A DNA stretch of 64,000 bases from Omphalotus guepiniiformis. Lineage: Eukaryota; Basidiomycota; Agaricomycetes; Agaricales; Omphalotaceae. The notes beneath the pieces are model-generated. The model did no database searches and was not told the DNA's origin. It saw nothing but the letters and a program-made list of their open reading frames with translations. Of this stretch, positions 1 to 9,968 are shown piece by piece. The stretch is from contig JAQOOI010000074.1 of assembly GCA_028554645.1 (NCBI GenBank), positions 916,108 to 980,107 on the forward strand, in the 5' to 3' direction. Position 1 is the first letter of the stretch; every line of letters begins with the position of its first letter. Position numbers and translations under genes: made by a program.

Positions 1-1539
1 ATAAGCAACGAAGGGAGCATAAGGACATTCTCAGGGAATGCGGGGTGTCAACAAATAACTGGCCTATTTCCCTCAAACAAAGGATCTGCCTTATGCGACG
101 GCAAGTCAAAGCTGAAAGCGTGATGTAACCATTGCACTGAAGAACAACGTGATAGCTTCTGCATGTTTTGCAGGCTTTTATTGTCAGGCATAGTGAGTTC
201 TGCGAGACAAAGGAGGCCGTGAAATCCGGTGATGAGAATGAAACAGGGAAATGAACTGCTAAAGGGCTAATGAACAAAAACCCAAAAACAACCAAAACAA
301 CCAAGTCACTTAAAAGGTGCGAGTCTGAGAGGGCGTTGTTGAAGGTTCCGCACGACCAAACTTATGGCTTCTTTATTAGAACTTTATATCTTTATCACAA
401 GAACTTTATAGTTGAGCTTTTAAAATGCACTAAGGCAAAAAGTAGCACAAGACGGTTTTGAACAAGACAGGTGTTCACTGCACAAAACAACCAATTGACC
501 ACAAGATCAAACATCCAATTCCAATAACACAACCAGTTCAATTCAACCAACAATGATCTTTATACAATATCACAATAAACACCGGACTATAAACAGACCA
601 GGGCAACTTTATGTTTTTGGTAGGATTTCCCTTCACAGGCACAATTCACGTTATAAAGACAATCCCCAGTGACCCAGTGACTCTATGGTACTCTCCTGGA
701 TTTTCTCTCTCCAAGTTACTGCCCTTTTATACATACTGCCAGTCCAAAATTAATAAAAACGGAAATTATAGCTAAACTGTCCTGTTTTATATATATACCT
801 ATATCTGTGTACGTAGGTTGTAAGTATCTGTGTCAAGTATGTCCATTATTACTTGTTATAGATCTATTTTATGAGGCAAACCTCAAAAATGCATTTTAAT
901 TCCATTATTTTTATTGTGGGCAATATTCAGCCCCTTTATTTCATTTTTACGGATTTCCTTGACATTTCTCGGACATCCGGGTTCCATAGGATTAATCACC
1001 TGATAGAAATTATACCCCTCACAGTATCACATTGTTTTGTCACAGGAACTCCTTCAATTCAGTAGTATTCCGAGAAATTTTACTGATCGAGTTTTTACAC
1101 CTCCTAACCGGTTTCTTGTCAAGCAATTTTCACCAGACAATTAATTGAAGCAAATTTCCTCAATCAACTTTTGTTCCTGGCAATTAATTAAGGAGTAAGT
1201 ACCCCAAAACTATTCTAGATCTATTATTTTGACTCTATTTCGCGTTCCATCCATTTTTAGTTTCCGCCGGGTTTTTGATCTTTATTGACTGGAGGAAGAT
1301 GTTCCCCTAATAATTATATGATGCAATTGACATTGTGATGTCAGAGTTCTCGTTACGGGATTGGGTGAGTCTGATTCAACAGTGGATGGCTATTGAACAA
1401 TTCTCTACATCACAACTATACTGACTAGCCTAGAAGCTTGATACACATGTTGTACCATAGGTAATAGAACATGCTTTATTACTCAAATCACAGCACATTT
1501 TGATTGACAAGGCGGGCACCTTTCAACCCTCTATACCCC
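1..1539. other. No gene recognised
   Basis: AT-rich sequence with only short open frames on both strands, none resembling a protein I know. No terminal repeat, tRNA or simple-repeat array was seen. It may hold the missing 3' end of the tyrosine-recombinase element that starts at 1540, but I could not identify its terminal repeats. Confidence 0.5.
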
Positions 1540-2117
1540 TCACTGCAAATGCCTAAAATGATTAATCACCTGGCTTTTAATGCAGGTGCCGAAAATTGGC
1601 GCATCACCGGTTAGGATCATTGACCAAAACAGCATGTTGTCATGTTGAGTAGATCCTCGGAGTTTGGTGACAACAAGAGATAAGTTGTCGATGGTTAGAG
1701 GCAGTTTGCGTTTTACGGGGTTACTGTAGAGGCGTTTACAACCCTTTAAGGTTTGCGAAACAAGCAGCTGCTTGCGGATAGTATGAATATTGGGAAAGTG
1801 AGGTTCTAGTTGATTGCAGATACCTGACAAGTATGAATCCACTGTTTGAGGTTCAACGTGGTGGGACATATAAACAGTGAAGAAGCTAAGCGTATCCTTG
1901 GTGGGCTCGATAGGAAATTTATGCAGATTACAGAATGTGATGTAAGAATTGACAGCGGATGTGTATGTCGATCTAGTAGAAGAGTCGATTGCCATACCTA
2001 ACGCCACTGCACGCTCGTGTACCAAGCGTTGCATGGTCCAAGCCTCTCTGTCAGGTTGCCGAGACCGCAATGAAACCGTCAAGCTCATTTTTTCGATGCC
2101 CCCAGCACTTCTCGAGG
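1540..2117 (-). pseudogene. Tyrosine recombinase fragment lacking its catalytic domain
   Basis: About 180 codons resemble the N-terminal SAM-like core-binding domain of retrotransposon tyrosine recombinases: an alpha-helical stretch with STRSTYTSAVNSY, FFTVYMSHH, DSYLSGI and LKGCKRL, ending near FWSMILTG. In the family this is followed by the catalytic domain with the R..H-X-X-R..Y residues. Here homology stops at about 1600 and the frame ends at 1540, so the catalytic arginine, histidine and tyrosine are missing. The protein would join the element's circular DNA to the chromosome; this copy cannot. It overlaps the end of the RNase H frame upstream, as usual in this class. Confidence 0.7.
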
Positions 2118-2120
2118 GGG

Positions 2121-3616
2121 TTAAAATTCCTTGATTGAGAGGAGAGGTTGCAAATGCAAAGCGAGGGCAAGTTTGGACTGCAATAGCGCATCTGCAACTT
2201 GGTTTTCATCTCCCGGGATATGAATGACTCGAAGATCAACATTATGGAGGATTAACAGATCGACAGCGAACTTTAGCAATGGGTTATATGCTGGTGTTGC
2301 CCTTAGTGAGTTGAAGATATTGACTGAGTTCATGCTGTCTGAAAAAATAACGATCCTTGACAGGGTGGCTAAGGATGTTTTCGTCAAGACATGATGGAGG
2401 GCTGAGACAATGCAAAGAGCTTCAAAAAAGAATATATTGTCCACTGGGGTGTTGTCAGGGATTGGGGATATGAATCCCAGCTTTTGCTTGGGATTTCAAA
2501 ACCCCATGCCTTCCAAACACGTGTCACAGTAGATCACAAGGTCGGCTTCGTTTACTTCCCATAGTAACGAGTTGAAAAAGAAGACACCCGTGGAGCTCTC
2601 AAGATGGTCAGCGAGCCACTTTAAATCTTCCTTGACTCCTTTGCTCAGTGCTATCTCTGCAAAAGGTTTAGACTTCCCTCTCATCTTCTCATAGATGTGA
2701 CAAAGTCCTGGTTTAAGAAGAGGATGAACATTGAAGGACCAGTTCGATCAACCCGCTAGTTGTTGGAAGCTGTTAAGGGTGCATTGCCTAGCCTTAACAA
2801 ATTCTCGTATGGCATTGACGAGGTCTGTCTTAGCTTCTGGCGACATAGATGCCGACATCGTGTTTGGGTTGACGTCGAAACCAATTATGAGGAGGATGAG
2901 GCCGTGAACCTGTTTTGGCTTATCGTGAGGGATTTCCAACCGATCCCAGAGTAAGAGGAGCTTTGTTTGGTTCAAAGGATACCATTTTTTGTAAGGTCCG
3001 TAAAACTCCATCTCCTCGTTTGGTTGAAAACCGTAATCATCATCAACGTAGGTGAAAATATTGTCTATCTTTTCGACATTCCTTGCCACCCACATCACCA
3101 ACCCATTGAATGAAATGGATACATGTCCTCCGCTACAATTGCTGAACATGTTGTTACAATCCACGTTCCTCGTTACTTCACGCTCTTCTCCTCTCTGCAG
3201 TTCTTCGGTCAACGGTTGGTTCGTGGTTATAACTTGTTTGATTTGCCATAACGGGTGCATTGGGCACAAATGGTAAGCTCCTGCGACATCAGATTTAAAC
3301 ATGCAAAGCTTGACTTTATCGCCATGGCAGCGTCTATAGGCCAGCAATGCTGCACCCAGGAGCTGTATGGTGTCCAGTGGCGCTCCCATTATGTCCTCTC
3401 TCGCAAGATCATTGTGTTCAGTGCGTATTCACCTGCACTTTGATTTACCACCAGTTGAAATTTATTTGACTTCAGTTTAGGTACTGCATGGATGGGTGAG
3501 CTATACATGCCCAGCAACAAATCTGGCCCAAATGAAGGTGAGAAGAACCCCTTGGATACCTCAATATCCCGCTGTTCATGCAAGAAACAGCATTCGTCTG
3601 CGGAACGAGGCAGCAT
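2121..3616 (-). pseudogene. Reverse transcriptase and RNase H of DIRS-like element
   Basis: Several frames together encode the polymerase. The RT part (3389-2748) has the catalytic metal-binding motif as FTYVDDDYGF, preceded by FKSDVAGAYH (the first catalytic aspartate) and followed by the conserved GFDV region. An upstream frame (3616-3389) has PIHAVPKLKSNKFQLVVNQS, the finger region that contacts template. The RNase H-like part (2684-2121) shows VIYCDTCLEGMGF, FFFEALCIVSAL, IVIFSDSMNSVN and DENQVADAL, giving the D-E-D-D pattern. At least three frame changes or stops separate the parts, so no single product is possible. It would copy element RNA to DNA. Confidence 0.75.
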
Positions 3617-3673
3617 CTATAAATTGTCCCAAGTCTCGGGGTAACCCTGCAGGTGCTTAGTTGAAGCCCACGG

Positions 3674-5274
3674 TCAAAATCCTTCCTTAAACCCTTCACA
3701 AACTGAATCAACGAAAGGCTGGTTGGGGTGATCTTTGCACAGCTGTTTCAGAACGTCCGCTTTGACAGGCGTGATGATCTTGAACAATTCCGGGTGGTCG
3801 CTAATGGTTTTAAGTGCTGCCATGTTACAAAATTCTTCTTCGCTTGGACACGGCAATCTCTCTTCCACTTCCATCCACTTCACTATTCTACTAAAACCCT
3901 CCTTTCCCCTCTTCCACCCGAACCCCCTCCGATACTTCGGCAACTTCACTGCACTCCCTACTTCTCCCCTTCTATTTCCCATCTCCTGTTTTGCAGTTAG
4001 TGAAGGTGTGTCCAGATTGATGACATGTTGCACAGACGTGGGGGTACTTGCATTTTCCTCCCAACTTGCATAATCTGGCATTCCACTTGCAACAAGGGTC
4101 TCCCTCCCTAACCTTTCGCGCTTTCTTCAATCCTCCTGCTTCTCCATCATAGACCCCAATGCCATACACATCAATATGGGCTGTTTTAAGATGGATGATA
4201 CTGTTAATGTCTTTGAAGGACAAGTCTCTATGGCTACTGATGTATTTGCGAGCGGCCTTATCGTAAGAGATGACTTCCATGGATCGTGGGACTGACGGCG
4301 GAGAAAAGGGAGGTGATGTGTTCATACCAGACCTCGAGCTCGTCTTCCCGATGTGGGAAAGCAAATAAGACTGCCTTTCGGTAGATGCCAAAGGCGTTGA
4401 TCCAATCTCCTTGAGTTTTGACACTCTTGATGACATCTGGTTCGCCCGTGACTCGCAACTCAAGTCTATCCCCAAGTTGCTCAACGCGATCTTTACTAAT
4501 GACGGCGGAGTGCAAACTTCCGAGGATGGAGTCAAAATTTGCGGCTCTTCCCTCCAAGAGTGGTCCCCATTCGGAATCAGGGTAACTGGGGCAGGTGAGC
4601 GCGGAGATAACTCTTTGTTTACTGAACTTAATGTTTTGCATGTAGTTCTGAACAAGCTCGAACGTTCGTTGCTTATGTGGTGAGAGAGTGGAGGAACGCA
4701 AGACATCGTCGACAAGCCAAGGGAACATTCCTTCGTCCACTTTGTGTTGCTTAGCCTCTGGCTCAGAGTCTTGGGGTGAGGTTGAACGGGATCTAGCCTG
4801 TCGAGACTGACATATCCCAAGGGTTGGCCTGATATCTGTTCTATCAACTGTGGAGATGGCTTCAATGTTGGCGTCAACGCAAGGGGCTGAGACAGTCTCA
4901 TCCTCTTGATGAGGCTGGGTTTCTCCAGTTTGTCCTCTGTGTCGTGCTGCCTCTTTCCTTGTGACATTGATACTCTTGATATGCTTCATGAAGGATTCAA
5001 TGACTCCTGTACATTCATCGTTGTCTCCGGTGTGCAATTCCAACACGAGGGTAGTAATTTCCCACATGACTGCTGATTTACTGATTTGCCCCTGTCTGAA
5101 GGATTTGATGACAGTCTCGACGCGAGTGACAGCGTCCGCGTTGAAGTCCAATCCTTCGGGTTGGAACTCATTCACTTGAGCAGGCTGACCGGGGGTTGGA
5201 TTATTGTCGGATGACCCGTTATCTGTTGCCCCAGATTGCGTTTGGGATTGTCCCACAGATGGCTCATTGCTCAT
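3674..5274 (-). pseudogene. Gag-like protein of DIRS-like element, frameshifted
   Basis: The frame starts at an ATG at 5274 (MSNEPSVGQSQ) and gives a hydrophilic protein of about 338 codons ending at 4258. Coding character continues in another frame (4967-3972), which carries the zinc knuckle CATCHQSGHTFTNC (CX2CX4HX4C) preceded by a cysteine-rich stretch with CCKWN and CKLGGKC. The knuckle would bind element RNA. A third frame (4081-3674) continues towards the RT. One frameshift near 4260-4300 and another near 4000 are needed to join them. Identity as gag rests on position upstream of RT and on the knuckle. Confidence 0.6.
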
Positions 5275-5905
5275 ACTAGTTGAGATTTAACAATCGATGG
5301 AATTCCAATTCAATGTAACGAGATTTGTACACCTTCATACGATACATATAAGTCCAATGAGTAGTCCATAAAAAATACCACACACCTGCAGACAAACAAG
5401 TGAAGACAAGGAGGAGTAAGACCCTTGTCTTACTGTCCATCTGCCTATCTACCTGTAATGAGACACAAAGTGAAGAAATAGTCTGAAATGTCCAAGACGA
5501 GAGTCCAAGAAATAATGCACAGCTGTATTGCCATGACTTCGCGGGCATACAATGCCATTTCTGTGGCACACAGTGCACACGACACAGCATACAGTGCCAT
5601 TTTTACGTGGCTTATGCCCACGTATGTGACCCATGGTAGGATCTAATGCCTGACACAGTCAGGCGTTACAGGGATTTGTGGCTAAATTCAGCTCACCTCG
5701 CAATTGAACTAGCATAAAATCTTTTAAACTCAATCAAGGACCGAGGTTGACCGCCTTGAGATCCCTTGAGGCCGTTTTCTCACAAGAACCCTCAAGGACT
5801 AACTTCCCAAAACGGACAGAAACACGTTGCCAAGGAAAGCAGTGTGACACACATTTAAACATCTTACTATGACTATTAGTATTATTGTATATGTAGCTAC
5901 TACTA
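5275..5905. other. No gene recognised; flank of the hAT element
   Basis: Lies between the DIRS-like gag start and the stop codon of the hAT transposase. It should contain the 3' end and inverted repeat of the hAT element, but with the other end missing I could not define it. Short repeats of CTCAAGGA occur near 5732-5800. Nothing else was seen. Confidence 0.4.
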
Positions 5906-7694
5906 TTAATTAGGGCTAGACTGGTACGAAGAATCAATAAGCTTGATTAGCTCTGAAATCTGGCCTGTAACTACGAAGTTATGTATGACAGATGGTTCCA
6001 CATCTACTACAGTACCTGAATTGTCCTTGACATCTTTAGCTATCCAGCTTTGTGAAAAATCAAGTCTATCTGAACGGTACAAGAATTTAAGAATTTGCAG
6101 CATCTCCATGATTTCTGGAGATAGCCGTGAACGTCGTGATGTGTCCGTCTCCTTGCTGGATGAGAAAACTTGCTCACATAGCATTGTGGACGCTTGTGCC
6201 GGAAGGACATTCATGGCAATGCAAAAAAGGCAAGGAAATGCAGCCTGATTTTTGCACTACCACATAAGTTAGATTGTGAAAAAGCATATTTATATGAGTG
6301 GCAGGCATACTTGGTTCCAAAACTTGATAATATCAAAGTCAAGAAGCTCCGCTTGATTGCTAATAACACCACTTGAAGTCCAAGCCTGTAATTCCTCTTT
6401 AACAATTTGCTCGTCGGACTGGAGATTCTCAATATCATTGTCAGCAGCATCATAAGAAGAGATGCTCAACATTAAAGCCAAACTGGAGCCCACTGACAAG
6501 CTAGACATGCTTGAATATGACAACCAGATAGATTTTAGATAGGAAATTCCTGCTTCCTGCGACTGAACTGCAGAAATAGTAGCTGCTGGAGCATTTCGCC
6601 TTCCTATTGATAAACTATTAGTAGCTTGTGTAGAGCTACAATGTCCAAGCATCTGAGAATGACAAATAAGTCATTGAATAATAGATGGAATATGGATAGA
6701 CATACCGCATCTTTCACCCAAGCTCTAGCCTGTATAGCATTGTCACTGGGCCAATTGTTGCTGAGCCACGACAACTTTCTCATTGGGTTGATGACTAATA
6801 CCGCATCAGTCATAGTTACGCTGGTACATTAAAACAACATACTCATTGCAAGTGCATATATGCGGGACCTTCGTGCCTTGTCAACATATTCATGAATCTT
6901 CACTAGTGAGGCTTCAATGACATGAGATAGATTCGGAAGGCCCTGCTTCATGTCCTTGAGAATACAGATAAGTTCCTCGTATAGCAGCAGCAGCATGGCA
7001 AGTGTTGGGGTCTTTTCTGCAGAAGCAAGCTCTTGTACAGCATGGAATGCAAAAAGATAGTCATATATGTCATTAAGAAAACCTTCAAATTAGTTTCCGT
7101 GAATAGCCTTGTGTGCGCAATACCTTCTGTCGTAGTAACAAAGCGCTCAACAGCCTGAAAGTTTTTGTGATGAGCCCGTAATCACATTGTATACCAAATT
7201 TTGACATACAGGATACAGCTCTAAGAGCTGGTCAATCATAAGGAAGATTGACAACCATCACATATCCACATCTCGCAATAGAACCACTACCTAGCTAAGC
7301 AAGGTACTGTCCTCCTCACTTTGTGGGTCTTGATTTTGTCCATTCAGTGTGCTATCCCGCCATAATTCATTACACATTGACACAACCAGATTGCAAAAGT
7401 CATCACGACGGTTACCTGAAGCTCGACAAACAGCTACTAATTGACGTGCAGCTGCTACAAGGTCGCTTTTGAGAGATTCTTGGTATTCCTGTGTACTTTC
7501 CCAACTAAAACATTTGAGTGTGTGCTCCAATTTCCCCTGCGTGACACCATCGCCATCAGAATCATCCTCGTCAAGATCTGGCAGGGTGGTGAGAATAGAT
7601 AGCCCAGTCTTTACAGTGATATTGATGACATGAGGAAAGCATCTGTACAATCATGTAACCATGACTCAGACCTTAACAGGGTGCTAGACATACC
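5906..7694 (-). pseudogene. hAT transposase, middle and C-terminal part
   Basis: The C-terminal exon (6248-5906) carries the hAT dimerisation motif: MNVLPAQASTMLCEQVFSSS followed by KETDTSRRSRLSPEIMEMLQ. Upstream in separate exons and frames are LSWLSNNWPSDNAIQARAWV (6813-6700), an acidic stretch with QIVKEELQAW (6652-6311) and RCFPHVINITVKTGL (7650-7606), all in the order seen in fungal hAT transposases. Introns are visible, for example 7693-7643 (51 nt, GTATGT..CAG), which joins the arginine of the conserved N-x-IRCFPH motif across the splice. Stops and frame changes between 6813 and 7291 suggest decay. The N-terminal half is at 19291-19846, on the far side of a nested insertion. Confidence 0.85.
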
Positions 7695-7696
7695 TA

Positions 7697-7733
7697 AGGT
7701 AGCGGTCATCAGGAACTGACACCCCTTATGTAA
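7697..7733 (+). repeat. Left terminal inverted repeat of the Tc1/mariner-like element
   Basis: Starts AGGTAGCGGTCATCAGG and runs to TTATGTAA. It pairs with 19252-19288 with a few mismatches and one gap, and is preceded by TA. Confidence 0.88.
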
Positions 7734-7771
7734 GCAGATGCTCTGCCCAATGGCGACAACTACTCCTCTGC

Positions 7772-8311
7772 TGTTACGGCTATGCGCCGGAACTCCGGGT
7801 CAGACCTCCGGTTTCTAGAACTTCTTTGATTTCTTCTTCCTGACATCTATTCAATCTTTCCATATGGTTCACTTTACAAATTCACGCTTTCCTATTCGCT
7901 TTTATTATTCTTTTCCACTCCGGACATCCGAACGTCGCCGACGTTCCATGTTCTTATTGTTCTTTAGTTTCATTCTTCTCACACTATTGTTTTATTACTC
8001 CGAGTATCTCCGGTAGAATACTCATATAAATACTTCACGCTTATACTGTATATACTTTAGTTTTAAATCAAATTAGTCTCCGGACTACTATCTTGAATTT
8101 CTCGTCTGAACTCTCATCTCTCCTCGGACTTCCAATCCGGGTGCAGCACGGAGGGCAGTATCGAAATAATACTGCCTACCGGGTGAAGTCTTGTTGCCGG
8201 AGCAATTCGGAGCTCCTGGTTTATCTTGTCTTGTTCCTTTCGAACTCCTTCTCTCGGACCTCCTCGGAGGTCCTCGCACTCTTACCGTCTCTAGTCCGCA
8301 CGTACTTAACA
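7772..8311 (+). repeat. 5' LTR of Gypsy-1
   Basis: 540 bp, begins TGTTAC and ends TTAACA. It has a TATA box at 8025-8031. The word TCCGG recurs in it, for example in CTCCGGAC. It matches the LTR at 15717-16256 over its whole length. Confidence 0.97.
8025..8031 (+). promoter_or_regulatory. TATA box of the Gypsy-1 LTR promoter
   Basis: TATAAAT lies 34 nt before AGTTTTAAAT at 8059-8068, which is where the transcript 5' end is expected and which is complementary to the primer-binding region after the LTR. Confidence 0.6.
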
Positions 8312-8313
8312 GT

Positions 8314-8323
8314 ATTTAAAACT
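8314..8323 (+). promoter_or_regulatory. Putative self-priming primer-binding site of Gypsy-1
   Basis: ATTTAAAACT starts two bases after the 5' LTR end and is the exact reverse complement of 8059-8068 in the LTR, at the predicted start of the mRNA. No TGG-type tRNA site is present. This is the arrangement of Tf1/sushi elements, in which the folded-back mRNA 5' end primes reverse transcription. The transcript start is inferred, not mapped. Confidence 0.6.
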
Positions 8324-8345
8324 CTTCTCTGTGCTGCTATTGATC

Positions 8346-9968
8346 ATGTCACAACATCCTACAAACCCCTTACTTGAGGCTTCACAGTCTCACGCACCAT
8401 TTTACCAAGGTCGCGATCCCAATGCTCTTCGTGAGCGGCGGAGATCCGGTCTTTACTCAGTTCGCGCAAGCGGATTCGTCTCACCAAGCCGAGGCTCACG
8501 CCTTTCTCAACAACCTCCGGTTTTATCAACATTATTTTCACCAGGTCATTTGCCTGGTTTTCGAAATCCTCCGGTAACTCCGACTCGTCGAACTTCCACA
8601 ATGCCGGGAGTTTTACCGATACATGAAGACATGTCCGACACTGCTCCTGAAGAGCAGAATGACGAAGACGATGACATTATCGCAGCGGCGACGGAAGGAG
8701 AGGCTGGTGATCAGCCAGAAGGAATAGGAGGTAATGGTGGGGATCCTGGAGAAGGCGATGAAGGTAATGGTGGTGGTGGACCAGGCCATGGAGGTCCGGG
8801 TGGACCTGGCGGGCCTGGAGGACCAGGTGGAAATGGTGGCGGTGGACCGGGTGGACCTGGGGGTCCTGGAGGACCTTCCGGGGGTACCGGTGGCACCGGT
8901 GATGAAGATTTTAGGCGGATGATGCAGGAGTTTCTTACCACTAGCATGGCTGGTTTTACTAACATGGCTAGGGCTTTTAACACTCAGGCATCCGCAGCTC
9001 CGGAGAGCAAATCACGCTTGAAGGAGCCGGACGTTTTCGATGGATCAGATCCGCGGAAGCTCCGAAATTTCATCATTTCTCTGGCCCTTCACCACTCCGA
9101 TCGGCCTCAATATTTTTCCTCCGACGATCGAAAGATCACATTTGCGCTCTCCTATTTGTCTGGATCGGCTCTGGAATATTTCCAGCCAGAGCTTCTGAAC
9201 CCGGATCCGGACGATCCTCCGGCATGGATGGTCAATTATCAGGCCTTCATGCAGGAGCTGATGGAAAATTTCGGAGAGTACGATATGGAAGCGGAGGCTG
9301 AGCAACGCCTCAGTGGGCTCAAAATGAGGGATACGGATCGAATCCGTAATTACAATGTAAAGTTCGGAGCCTACGCAGCGATGGTTCTTTGGGATCAAGC
9401 TGCTTTACGTTGGGCCTATTATCAAGGTTTGCCATCTCGTATTAAGGACGAACTAATGCGGATCGAGTATCCGAAAACCTATCAGGGGACCCGGAAAGAG
9501 GCCACCAAGATCGATGCTCGTTACTGGGCTCGCTCTGCTGAAAAGCAGCGAGAACAACGGACGTCTGGTGGAGGCTCCGGGAACTCCGGAAGTGGCTCCT
9601 CCACTTCACAATCTGGCTCGCAGAAGAAGAAGAGTGGCAATCCCAACAAGCCCTCCTCTTCCTCTAACAACCGCTCGTACTCCGGAAACTCCGGATCTAG
9701 TTCTGGTTCTGGCTCCGGTTCTAACTCCGGCAAGACAAATTCCTCTTCGACCACGCCAAAACCATATGCGGATAGGCTAGGGAAGGATGGGAAGTTGACG
9801 CAGGCGGAGAAGGACAGGCGCCGGAAGTTGAAGTTATGTTTCTTTTGTGGAGGTAATCATACTATGGATAATTGTGATAAGCGGAAGAAGTTGAACGAGG
9901 CTCGTGGACGAGCTTCGGAGGTAACTTCGGAGGACACCAAACTGACTCCAAAGGAGTCGGAAAAATAG
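8346..9968 (+). CDS. gag: Gag of Gypsy-1
   Basis: About 540 codons from MSQHPTNPL (the ATG at 8346, in frame with an upstream non-ATG extension) to TAG at 9966-9968. The first 110 residues are Ser/Arg-rich. Next is a collagen-like stretch of Gly-Gly-Pro repeats (about 8720-8900), then a capsid domain with SRLKEPDVFDGSDPRKLRNF, a form common in fungal Ty3/gypsy gags. A Ser/Gly-rich linker is followed by a zinc knuckle CFFCGGNHTMDNC (CX2CX3HX4C, one residue shorter than the canonical CX4H spacing). It should form the particle and package RNA. The pol frame is -1 relative to it and overlaps by about 85 nt, so pol is probably made by -1 frameshifting at GGAAAAA (9959-9965) just before the stop. 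Confidence 0.9.
   Translation: MSQHPTNPLLEASQSHAPFYQGRDPNALRERRRSGLYSVRASGFVSPSRGSRLSQQPPVLSTLFSPGHLPGFRNPPVTPTRRTSTMPGVLPIHEDMSDTAPEEQNDEDDDIIAAATEGEAGDQPEGIGGNGGDPGEGDEGNGGGGPGHGGPGGPGGPGGPGGNGGGGPGGPGGPGGPSGGTGGTGDEDFRRMMQEFLTTSMAGFTNMARAFNTQASAAPESKSRLKEPDVFDGSDPRKLRNFIISLALHHSDRPQYFSSDDRKITFALSYLSGSALEYFQPELLNPDPDDPPAWMVNYQAFMQELMENFGEYDMEAEAEQRLSGLKMRDTDRIRNYNVKFGAYAAMVLWDQAALRWAYYQGLPSRIKDELMRIEYPKTYQGTRKEATKIDARYWARSAEKQREQRTSGGGSGNSGSGSSTSQSGSQKKKSGNPNKPSSSSNNRSYSGNSGSSSGSGSGSNSGKTNSSSTTPKPYADRLGKDGKLTQAEKDRRRKLKLCFFCGGNHTMDNCDKRKKLNEARGRASEVTSEDTKLTPKESEK

Larger units (their letters stand above)
1540..5274 (-). mobile_element. DIRS/Ngaro-like tyrosine-recombinase retrotransposon, decayed
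   Basis: Read on the minus strand the order is gag-like protein with zinc knuckle, reverse transcriptase, RNase H-like domain, then the N-terminal half of a tyrosine recombinase. That order is typical of DIRS/Ngaro elements, which integrate with a recombinase instead of a DDE integrase. All parts are broken by stops and frameshifts. I did not find the split direct repeats or inverted ends of this class. Family level (DIRS versus Ngaro) is uncertain. Confidence 0.75.

Noticed and set aside
270..1065. Two small ORFs near the window start
   Set aside because: Short, AT-driven, no motif, no splice context and no neighbour relation.
8711..8983. Minus-strand proline-rich ORF
   Set aside because: It is the complement of the Gly-Gly-Pro repeat in Gypsy-1 gag, with no independent coding sign.
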